The position numbers and the translations under genes were made by a program. From Diacronema lutheri (Eukaryota; Haptophyta; Pavlovophyceae; Pavlovales; Pavlovaceae): DNA of 64,000 nt. Location of the stretch: positions 20,787-84,786 of the forward strand of contig JAGTXO010000082.1 of the NCBI GenBank assembly GCA_019448385.1, given 5' to 3'. Of this stretch, positions 9,868 through 19,353 are shown piece after piece. Each line of letters begins with the position of its first letter. Position 1 is the stretch's first letter. The notes below the pieces were generated by a model that searched no databases, was not told the DNA's origin, and was given only the letters and a program-made list of their open reading frames with translations.

Positions 9868-12800
9868 CTCCACATCCCGGGCCCTTCTCTCGTGCCCCTC
9901 CCCCCTGCCCCTCACAAAACTCGTGCCCCTCCCCCCTCCCCCCCCCCCCCCCCCCCCCCCCCCCCCACACACACACACGTTCCACGGATGGGTGCTCTCA
10001 TGGCGGCCCATTTTTCAAAAAGGGCCGTCTCAGCCGCTCACCCGCGCGTGCCCCCGTCGACCGCCCCCGCCCCGTGGCGCGCGCCGCCTCAGCCACCCCA
10101 GCCGAGCAGGCCGTTCTCGGCGCCCATCGTGTAACGGACGGCCGACCGCCCCCGCCCCGTAACGGCGCGTGTGCGACGAGCGCCGCCGCCAGCCGCGCCG
10201 CTTCGCCCGCGCCCGACGGCACGGCGCACGCCGCCACCGCCGCCGCCGCCGCGCGCCTGGCCGCCGCTGGCGGCGGCGGCGGCGGCGTTACGGGCGTTGG
10301 GCTTCGCTTCCTGCCCGGCAGCGGTCCGGCGTCCGGCTGGCCCCTCGCCGTTGCCGCCGCCGCCACGGCCGCCGCGGACGCCGACGCCGCCGTCGCGCAC
10401 GCCGGCGGCGGCGCGGCCGGCGGCGGCGCCGTGGCGCGCGCGCAGCGCCGCGCGGCGGCGTCGGCGTGCGAAACGCGCGCAGCCTACGCACGCGGCGACG
10501 GCGGCGGAGGCGGTCGCTCGACGTCGCCGCCGCCTGGCCTGCCCGACGGCGCGGCCGCGGCGGCGGTGCGCGCGGCGGCGGCCGCGCGCGTTGCCGCGAT
10601 CACGGGCGGCGCCATGCTGGGAAGTCCGGCGCTGTCCGGGCGGTCCGGACGGGCGCAGGTCGTGCGCTCCACCACCGGCGGCGGCAATGCGCGCGCCTCT
10701 TGGCTCGCGCCGGGCGGGGCGGACGTCGCGTGGGCGCTGCGCGGCTTGTCGGCGGTGCTCCCTGTCGCGTCGGTCGAGTGGCCACGCGAGGCGGTCGGCA
10801 CGGCGGACGCCGTGGCGGCGGCGGACGCGGCGGCGGCGGCGGTCGCGCGACGCGGGTGCCGCGCGGCGCTGGCAGCTGGGCCGCCGCCGGCGGACGCAAC
10901 GGCGGCGCCTGCCGCCGCTTTTGAATCGGCGCGACCGCTCGTTGGCGGGGCCGAGGCCGCGCGGGTCGCGGTCGCGGCGGGCGTGGCGGGCGCGGCGTCG
11001 TGGGGAGCGGGCGGGGGCGCGGGCGTGGCAGAACGCGCCGGCAGCCGCGCCTCGTCGGCGCAGCGCGGCAGAGGCCCAGTCGCCGCGTCCGCCATCGTGC
11101 ACGATGGCGGCGCGGGATGGGCGCAGGGGGGCGGCGGCGGGCTGTGCGTGCGCCTGCCGCACGCGCCGGCATTTGTGCGCATGGCGGCGGAGGAGGGGAG
11201 GCACGATGGCGACGGAAATCACGATGGCGGCGGAAATCACGATGGCGGCGGAAGTCACGATGGCGGCGGAAATCACGATGGCGGGGGAAGTCACGATGGC
11301 GGCGGAAGTCACGATGGCGGGGGCGGTGCTCGGCGCGGGGGCAGCGTCGCTCGCGGTGAGGGCGGTGGTGAGGCGGGAGGCGATTGCGGGGGCGGTGGTG
11401 GCGGTTGGAGTGGATGTACGAGTGGATACGGAGGCGATGGCGCGCTCGGCGGCGAGGCGGCAGCGGGCAGCGGCAGCGTGGTGGACGGCAATGCGCGCGG
11501 CGCGCGTGGCGCGCCGGCATCGCCGCCGGACCGCCTGTCGGCGGCGGAGCCGTTGGTGCACGAGGCGGGGGGCGGCAGAGGAGGCGAGGACCGGGCAGCG
11601 GCAGAGGAGGCGGGGGGCGGCAGAGAGGGCGAGGACCGGGCAGCGGCAGAGGAGGCGGGGAGCGGCAGAGGAGGCGGGGAGCGGGCAGCGGCAGAGAAGG
11701 CGGGGGGCGGCAGAGGAGGCGAGGACCGGGCAGCGGCAGAGGAGGCGGGGGGCGGCAGAGGAGGCGAGGAGCGGGCAGCGGCAGAGAAGGCGGGGGGCGG
11801 CAGAGAGGGCGAGGACCGGGCAGCGGCAGAGGAGGCGGGGGGCGGCAGAGGAGGCGAGGACCGGGCAGCGGCAGAGGAGGCGGGGAGCGGCAGAGGAGGC
11901 GGGGAGCGGGCAGCGGCAGAGAAGGCGGGGAGCGGCAGAGGAGGCGGGGAGCAGGCAGCGGCAGAGAAGGCGGGGGGCGGCAGAGGAGGCGAGGACCGGG
12001 CAGCGGCAGAGGAGGCGGGGGGCGGCAGAGAGGGCGAGGACCGGGCAGCGGCAGAGGAGGCGGGGAGCGGCAGAGGAGGCGGGGAGCGGGCAGCGGCAGA
12101 GAAGGCCGGGGGCGGCAGAGAGGGCGAGGACCGGGCAGCGGCAGAGGAGGCGGAGGGCGGCAGAGGAGGCGAGGACCGGGCAGCGGCAGAGGAGGCGGGG
12201 GGCGGCAGAGGAGGCGAGGACCGGGCAGCGGCAGAGGAGGCGGGGGGCGGCAGAGAGGGCGAGGACCGGGCAGCGGCTGAGGAGGCGGGGAGCGGCAGAG
12301 AAGGCGCAACGGCAGCGCACGAGGCGGGCCGCGGTGCCTGCGCTGCGCAGGCGGCAAGAAAGGCGAGGAGCGGCACGAGCGCGGGCGTGGCGGCAGCGCG
12401 GGCCGACGTGGCGGCGGACGGCGCACGGGCGACGACGGGCCCGCCGCCGTTGGGCGCAGCGGACGCACGCGCGGCGTTCACCGCGGTCAACGCCGAAGCG
12501 GATCGCGCGCGCGCCGTGGCGGCCGCCGACGAGGCGGCGGCGGCGCCTGCGCCGCGCGTGCCGTCGCCGCGCGCGCGCGCGTCGTGCGTGAGCGGCGGCT
12601 GCGGCGGTGGCGGCGCCGTCGGCTGCGGCGGAGCGATCGGCGAGCAATGGCTGCCGTCCGCCGAGCAATGGCTGCCGTCCGCCGAGCAATGGCTGCCGTC
12701 CAATGCGCTCCTCTTTGGCCCGACGCGCGCACACGCCGAGGCCGTCGACGCCGGGGCCGCCGTCGGCGTGGCGACCAGCGGTGCGCGCGCGTGGTCACGC

Positions 12801-13134
12801 GCGCGTCTGGGCCGGGCGGCGACTTTGGCCGTGGACGGCAGCCATTGCTCATCAATGGACGGCAGTCATTGCTCGATGGACGGCAGCCATTGCTGCAGCG
12901 GCGGTGCGCCGGAGCCGCGCGCCGTCGCGCGAGGCGTCGTGCGCGCGCCCAGGCCCGCGGAGACGGGCAGCTGCTTCGAGGTGGTACACACGGCGGCCTG
13001 TGTACACACGGCGGCCTGTGTGCACACGGCGGCCTGTGTGCACACGGCGGCCTGTGTGCACGCGCAGCCGCCGCGCTCGCGCGACGGCGCGCGCAGCGGC
13101 GGCGTCGGTGGCGCAGGCGGCGCGGCGGGCGGAG

Positions 13135-13179
<45 letters not shown>

Positions 13180-16100
13180 GCCGTGGTGGCCGTGGTGGCT
13201 GTGGCGGCGGAGGCGGCGGAGGCGGCGGTGGCGGCGGTGGCGGCGATGGCAGTGGTGGTGGTGGTGGCGATGGTGGAGACAGCGCGCTCGCCACCGCCAG
13301 CGTTCTCCCCACTAGCCCCGCGCAGCCCCGCGCTTTGAAAAGCGGCGGCTCGCCCCCTGCGCACGTGCCTGCGTTCGTCCTCTTGCCGTCGGCTGCGCGC
13401 CTCGCGGCGCGGCCGGCGCACGCGGCGGCGGACGGCGCTCTGCGGGCGACCGGCGGCGCATGCGGCCGCAGCGCCGCCGCCGCCGTCGCCTCCGCCGCCG
13501 CCGCCTCCGCCGCCTCCGCCGCCGGCGCGAGGCTGCGGCTGTCCGCGTCATCGCCCGCTCTGCGACTGCTTGGCGGCGTTGGCGGCGGCGGCGGCGGCGG
13601 CGTTGGCGGCGGCGTTGGCGGCGTTGGCGGCGGCGAGTGGACGAGCGACGCGCCGTACGCGCGCGGCGCCGACGCCAAGGCGGCTTTGTCTGAGTGCGGT
13701 TCGGCCTCGGCTTGCGGGCCGCCCGCCGCCGCCGACGCCGCCGCCGCCGCTGCCGCCGCCGCCGCGGTCTGCGGCGCCGCGCCCGCCTCCGACATCGCCG
13801 CCTTGGCCTCGGCGCGCGCACGCTCGGCCGTCGGCGTCGACTCGGCGCCGGGCGGCTCGGCGCTCATTGGTCCGGGAACGGCGGCCGGTCCGGGCGGCTC
13901 GGCGCTCATTGGTCCGGGAGCGGCGGCCGGTCCGGTGGCGTCTGGACTCGGCGGCAGCTCGGGCTACGGCCGCCGCACGAGCTGCAGCGGCGCCGGCCAC
14001 GCGCACGCCGGTGCGACGGCGCGAAGTGCAGGCGGTTTGGGCACTTCGCCCGCAGCAACATCCCTTCCTCTCGCTGCCGGTGCGGCGGTGAGGGCAGTTC
14101 GCGCGCCGTTCGGGGCGGCGGCGGCCGAGCGCGCCATGTTGCTGCGCGAGGCGGCGGAGCAGTTGCCGCCCTTCCAGCCGACGGCGAGCGGCGCGCTCTT
14201 CGCTGCGCTCAACGACTTGCGGTGCGCGCCGCGAGGCCGTGTCACCCATCTGTTACGCCGTCACATGCCGCCCTGTCAACCCCCTGTCACCCCGTCACGC
14301 GCAGCCCACGCAGCTCCGTCACCCCTTGCTACCTCGTCACCCGTCACTCCGTCACCGCCTGCCACCCCGTCGCGTGCTGCCCTGTCAACCCCTGTCACGT
14401 GGGACGCGCAGCCCTGTCACCCCTTGTCACCCCGTCACGCGCTGCCCTGTCAACCCCTGTCACGTGGGACGCGCAGCCCTGTCACCCCTTGTCACCCCGT
14501 CACCCGTCACTCCGTCACCCCTTGTCACCCCGTCACGCGCTGCCTCGCTCAAGCGCTGCTGCCTCGTGCCGTGCGCATGGCGTGCGGATGCCGGGAGGGC
14601 CGGAGGGGCGTTTACGAATGCTTCTCTTTGCTGGTGTGGGAACGGGACTCACCCCAGCGCCCTTTCGTCAGTGTGGGCACGGGACTCACCCCAGCGCCGT
14701 TTCGTCAGTGTGGGCACGGGACTCACCCCAGCGCCCTTTCGTCAGTGTGGGCACGGGACTCACCCCAGCGCCCATTCGTCAGTGTGGGCACGGGACTCAC
14801 CCCAGCGCCCTTTCGTCAGTGTGGGCACAGGAAGTGCGCCACTCCACACTGTCCACTCACAGCCGCCCAGTCACCCCAGCGCTGCCACTGGGCAGCAGCG
14901 CGATGCTTCGCTTCGCGCGCTCCTCTCGCCGCGCAGCGCCCTGCCCTCACGCACCCTGCCCTCACGCACCCATCCCTCACGCACCCTGCCCTCACGCACC
15001 CATCCCTCACGCACCCTGCCCTCACGCACCCTGCCCTCACGCACCCATCCCTCACGCACCCTGCCCTCACGCACCCTGCCCTCACGCACCCTGCCCTCAC
15101 GCACCCATCCCTCACGCACCCTGCCCTCACGCACCCTGCCCTCACGCACCCATCCCTCACGCACCCTGCCCTCACGCACCCTGCCCTCACGCACCCTGCC
15201 CTCACGCACCCTGCCCTCACGCGCCCTGCCCTCTCCTCCCGCGCCTCGTCTTTGCTCCCTCCCCCCCCCCCAACCCCCCCCCCCCCCCCCCCCCCCCCGG
15301 TCGTACAGCGCACCGTTTCGCGCGCTGCCCGCGTCGCTCGCGGCCGCCGCGCTCGGCGCGAGCGCGGGCGGCAAGGGCGGCGAAGGCGGAGCGTGCGGAG
15401 GCAGGCACGGCAGCGACTTTGCCCACGCCGCGTGTGCGCCTCCTTTCTGGGGCGCGCGCGGCGTGGCGGAGGCGGCCACCGCCGAGGCCACGGCCGACCG
15501 CCCCGCGGCCGCGGCCGCGGCGTCCGCCATCGAAGCGGCGGGCGCGCGCGCGCGCGTGGGCGAACGAGACGTTGGCGGCGTGGGCTCCTTGAGCCCACGC
15601 GGCGAGAACGGCACGTACGCATTTTGCGTGCCGTGCGCGATGTTGCGGCTGCCGCTGCCCGAGGCGCCCGGCCCTTTGGCCACGGGCTCCGCCACCACCA
15701 CCGCCGCCACCGCCGCCGCCACCGCCGCCACCGCCGCCGCCACCACCGCTGCCGGTGCCGAGCGGCGCTGCGTGCGCGCCTGCCGCCCGGCGCTGCACGC
15801 CGCGGCCGCGCCTCGCTGCGAGGCATCGATCACGTTGCCGTCGCACGTGCTGCACTCGTCGGCGTGGCCCGTTGGTGCGCGCGCGTTTCGCGCGAGGCGC
15901 GAACACAGGGCGCGCGTCGACGTGTGCCTCGCGTGTTGTGCCTCGCGTGTGCCTCGCGCGTGAGGCACAAGACGGCGACGCGCGCCCTGTGTTCGCGCCG
16001 TGTGTCCGCGCCCCGTGCCCGCGCCTCTCGCCTCGCTCGCGCCAATTCTCCGCCCTTCTCTTGCGCCCGAGCACGCGCCCCCTCCCCCTTTCCCCTCCCC

Positions 16101-17894
16101 ACAGTGTCACACACACACACACTCACGCGACTGCGCCCCACCCCCCCCCCCCCCCCCCCCACTCACACACCCATTCACATTCACATTCACACAACTGCGC
16201 CCACCACCCGCCCACAATCGCAAGGCTCCTTCGCGCGCGGCCCTGCCTGGCCCGTGTCCGCACTGCCGCACGCCGCACGCGCCTCCGTCGCCGACGTGCG
16301 CGAGCCGACGCCTGGCGTCGGCTGTGGCGGTGGCGGCCCGCGAGCCCACGAGGCTGCGCGTTGGGGTTCGCACGCGGCCGACGCCGATGCGGCCGCCATG
16401 TCCGCCACCGCGCGCGCGGCTCTCCTCTATGGGCACGTGGCCAGCAGCTGCGCGTGCACCGGCCACGCCGCTCCGCCGGCAATGCCGCACGCGCCACCGC
16501 GGCTGCACCGGCACGCCCTTGCACGCAGCCTGCCCGAGCTGCCGCTGCCGCCGCGCGCCGCCGCCGCGTCCGCGCGCGACGCGGACGCTGGCGCGCGCGG
16601 CGGTGACGGTGGTGACGGTGGTGACGGCGGTGACGGTGGTGGTGACGGTGGCAACGGCCGCAGTGATGGCGGCGGTGCGGGCGTGGATCGCGCCGAGCGC
16701 GCGGAGGCGGAGTGGCGTCGCGCCGCTCGTCACAGCGCCCATGCCAACGTGGCGATGGCCGACCGCGCGCAGGCCGCGTTCGCCTCGTCGCTGCGCCGGG
16801 CGCTACCGCCGCGCCGCCGAGGGCGGAGCGGAGGCGGAGGCGGAGGCGGAGGCGGGGGCGGAGGCGGAGGCGGAGGCGGGGGCGGGGGCGTGGGCGGAGG
16901 CGGCATCTGCGGCGATAGCGGCCCGGTTGAAGCAGGGCGCTTAGCGCACTCGGCACACGCAGCCGCGAACGGCGCCGCAGACGTGGCACGGCCGTTGGAC
17001 GCGAGCGATGCGCTGGGCGCGCGTGCGCGCGCGGGCGCCGCAGCGGCTGCGCGCGAGGGCACGCACGCAGAGGGCACGGTCGCAGCGGGCACGACGCGAT
17101 CGGCCGAGCGGACGCAACGGCACACCAAATGCGCGGGATGCGCTGCCGCAGCGATGGCGGCCGCCGCACTGCCCACGAGCGGAGTTGCGAACGATGGCGG
17201 ACGGCCCGCCGCAGCCAAGCCGAGTGGCGGGCCGGACGCGGCCGCACCGCCCGCGCCGCCGGCCGACGCAGCGACCGCTCGCCTCGACGCCGTGGACGCG
17301 CCCGCGACGCCCGCCACCGTGCCCGAAGCGGCCTTGCCGCCGGCGGCGCCACCCGCGTGGTGGCAATCCGCGCCGCGCCCTCCGCGCGCGGCAGTTCCGC
17401 CCTCAGCGCCGTCCGGACCGTCCGCGCAGCCGGACACGACCGTGTCCGGCCCCGCCGCCGAGCCCACACCGGCAAGCGGCCCGGCGCAGTCCGCCATCGC
17501 GCGGCGCGCGGAGGCGGAGCCTGCTGCCACTGCTGCTACTGGTGGTGGTGCTGCTGCTGCTAGCGATGGCGTCCTGCTCGGCGCACACGACGGTGTGCAC
17601 GGCGCGACCGCGCGCGTGCGCCCAACGGCGCAGCCCGCAGGCCAAGCGCACGGCGCCAGTGCTGGGCGCAATGGCGGCGTGAGCGGGCACGTCGCCCTCG
17701 CGCGCGTGGGTGCGCAGGCGCTGGTGCAGCGCGCGCGCGGGATCAGCGTTGCCGCCGTGCACGTGCCGCTTGCGGACGCGCCACGCGGCACGCTGCACCC
17801 GCACGGGGCTGTCACGAGCGGGGCCCGCGCGGCGCTCGGCGTGGAGGGATCGAGCGGCGAGCGGGCGTCTGCGTCGGTGCCCACCACGCCGTGA
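8838..17894 (+). CDS. Giant low-complexity protein, function unknown
   Basis: Proposed exons 8838-9756, 10102-14221, 15309-15874, 16225-17894 (2424 residues). The donors are G-GTATGT, CG-GTGCGC and G-GTGCGC; the last two joins give the smooth sequences NDLRAPFRALPASL and WPVGSFARG, with all phases matching. The protein is mostly Ala, Gly, Arg and Ser. It holds poly-Gly blocks, a 15-residue tandem repeat (11565-12300), short GNHDGGGSHD repeats (about 11205-11330), QWLPSAE repeats (about 12645-12700) and VHTAAC repeats (about 12990-13060). The unique-looking segments are the N terminus (MGAERLADWHGALDEPY), WTEAELAAWFEP and LLREAAEQLPPFQPTASGAL. No known domain is recognised. Because antisense frames are also open, coding strand was judged from splice consistency and sense poly-C tracts. 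The second exon could start at 10093 instead. Confidence 0.5.
11565..12300 (+). repeat. Coding tandem repeat, 45-bp unit, about 16 copies
   Basis: A 45-bp unit encoding variants of AGGGRGGEDRAAAEE is repeated head to tail. Variation is confined to a few switch positions (ED/ER, EE/EK, GG/SG), producing a patchwork of unit types that suggests ongoing unequal exchange. It lies in the second exon of the giant protein. Since the unit length is a multiple of three, copy-number changes keep the frame. Confidence 0.85.
14270..15235 (+). repeat. Intronic minisatellites (three families)
   Basis: The intron 14222-15308 is built of repeats: a GTCACCCCGTCAC-rich block (about 14270-14545); five copies of a 36-bp unit containing CCCTTTCGTCAGTGTGGGCA (about 14635-14830); and about twenty 15-bp units CTGCCCTCACGCACC with a CATCCCTCACGCACC variant (about 14936-15235). 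A poly-C tract then precedes the acceptor TCGTACAG at 15308. Confidence 0.8.
15896..15999. repeat. Perfect 24-bp inverted repeat inside an intron
   Basis: The arm at 15896-15919 (GGCGCGAACACAGGGCG onward) is exactly complementary to 15976-15999. The 56-base loop contains repeated TGTGCCTCGCG words and a further inverted pair (TTGTGCCTC / GAGGCACAA). It sits early in the last intron of the giant gene, where it would form a strong hairpin in the transcript. Confidence 0.8.
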
Positions 17895-18223
17895 AGCCGC
17901 CGCCGCCGGGCCCAGGCGCGTTCGAATGCCCCGACAGAGGCCTGCAGACCTGACGCTGACGTCGGCGGGCGGCCCTTGGCTGCCGCCAGGCGGCGGCGGT
18001 GGCGCACAATGCCGACCGCTGGCGACACGGCGAGCAAAAGAATCCACAGAAGCCGCCGAGCACGCCGCCGACGATCGCGTTTGTGCGCGCAAAGACTACA
18101 CTCCGCAAGCTCACCCGAGTCGAAGCGAGCGACGACGGGGACTTTCATCACACGCGGTCAGACTCGACGACAAAGCCCGTCTCCAGCGCGAGCGCCTTCT
18201 TCAATCTGCGCACGCTTCGGTTT
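17895..18223. other. Convergent 3' region
   Basis: This lies between the stop of the giant plus-strand gene and the minus-strand ORF. Minus-strand frames here include hydrophobic segments (AIVGGVLGGFCGFFC at about 18000-18060; AAPVFVSFVAYAYNTDL at about 18215-18280) that could be transmembrane exons of the Pro-rich gene to the right. No convincing splice chain was found, so they are not called. Confidence 0.3.
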
Positions 18224-18721
18224 TCAAGTCCGTGTTGTACGCGTAGGCGACGAAGCTGACGAAGACGGGCGCGGCAGTGATGCATGTGAGCTCCACCTCC
18301 GCGTGGAGGCCCACGCGGACACGTCACCGTCCATAACTATTTGTCTCTGTGCGCTCGCCGAGGGCTCGAGGTGGCGATGGGCTCGGCGGTGGCGGCTTCG
18401 GTGGAGGTGGGCTTGACGACGGCTTGGCGGCGGGCTTGGTTGCGGGCTTGGCGGTGGGCTTGGTGGAGGGTTTGGCGGCGGGCTTGGCGGCGGGCTTGGT
18501 GGCGGGCTTGGCGGCGGGCTCGGCGGCGAACGTGGCGGCGGACTTGGCGGCGGCGGGCTGGGCGGCGGGCTGGGCGGTGGTACGTTGGTTGGCGGGCTTG
18601 GTGGTAAAAGCGGCGGGCTTGGCGGTGGAAATGGCGGCGGAGGCGGGCACTCCTGCGCGTCGATGTCCTCCTGATTCTTTGTATCCACAAAGCCGTCGTA
18701 CTCAGGTCTGCTGACGTGCAC
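18224..18721 (-). CDS. Possible Ser-Pro-rich (SPPP) protein
   Basis: The minus-strand frame starts MHVSRPEYDGFVDTKNQED, reaches a Cys, then runs into a long SPPPSPPP tract, followed by a basic tail. SPPP tracts are typical of hydroxyproline-rich extracellular or wall proteins of algae. Two other frames across the same repeat are open (one reads AKPAAKPA, histone-H1-like), so the frame choice rests on the natural-looking N-terminal 30 residues. No signal peptide is present on this start; an upstream exon may supply it. The true 3' end may be spliced to hydrophobic exons nearer 18.0-18.25 kb. Low confidence. Confidence 0.3.
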   Translation of the reverse strand: MHVSRPEYDGFVDTKNQEDIDAQECPPPPPFPPPSPPLLPPSPPTNVPPPSPPPSPPPPSPPPRSPPSPPPSPPPSPPPSPPPNPPPSPPPSPQPSPPPSRRQAHLHRSRHRRAHRHLEPSASAQRQIVMDGDVSAWASTRRWSSHASLPRPSSSASSPTRTTRT

Positions 18722-19353
18722 GCCGAGGGCACACGGCGCAGTGCGAGGGAAAGGGAGGGGAACCTCGCGAGCGGGCGATACCCGCGCCGTGCACGCGTGC
18801 CCTCGCCGCCATACGTCGTGTTACCGAGCTGCGACGTCTTCAATAGCTATTGCGGTTGGGGTCGTGTTACTGAGCAACTTTCAACACCGCCACAAAAGGC
18901 ACGCACAGCTTCGTTTGCTGGTCGATTCAAAGCTCCTGCGGGCATCAACGCCCCCCACGTGCAGCGTCAGAAGGGGGCGCGGGACCCGTTCGGCCAAGGC
19001 GTGGTCCACGCCGCGACAAGGCGCGCCGCTGCGCGCCAACACGCAGCTGCGCACAATTCTGTGAGCGCAGTGAGGCCGCTGAAGGTTGGTAACGCACAAT
19101 ACACTGTGTCCTGTGCGCGCACAGTGGACCGTCGCGGCGCCTAGCTCGGCGCGCCGTGGCGGCGGGCGCAGCTCCGCCGGAGCGACGCTTCTCGAGCGCG
19201 GCAATCTCGCAGTGGCAGGTTGGAGATTTCGCGCCCCGCGCGTCACGTGCCCGGAGAAGGTTCTCCGGTTTGGGGCAGCGAAATGGGCAGCGCCGAGAAG
19301 TACAAATTAAGATGGGCGGAGCTTGAAAAGGTCGACCGCTCGGACGGGCCATT
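18722..19353. promoter_or_regulatory. Upstream region of the F-box/RCC1 gene with an HSE-like palindrome
   Basis: No ORF stands out. At 19251-19268 the sequence CCGGAGAAGGTTCTCCGG is a perfect palindrome whose core AGAAGGTTCT is a two-unit heat-shock element (nGAAnnTTCn), about 90 bases before the RCC1-protein ATG. An HSF gene lies in this same window, but the link is only suggestive: canonical elements have three or more units. Confidence 0.3.

Noticed and set aside
10089-12734. 881-residue minus-strand ORF opposite the giant gene
   Set aside because: Its residues are Arg/Ala/Leu/Cys shadows of the plus-strand repeats; no start context, domains or splice logic support it.
16730-18151. 473-residue minus-strand ORF overlapping the end of the giant gene
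   Set aside because: Only its first 60 residues look protein-like. The rest mirrors Ala/Gly tracts of the plus-strand exon, whose splice joins are consistent.
18324-18650. Histone-H1-like AKPAAKPA reading
   Set aside because: Same repeat as the SPPP frame, read one base off, with a less natural N terminus. Kept only as an alternative.
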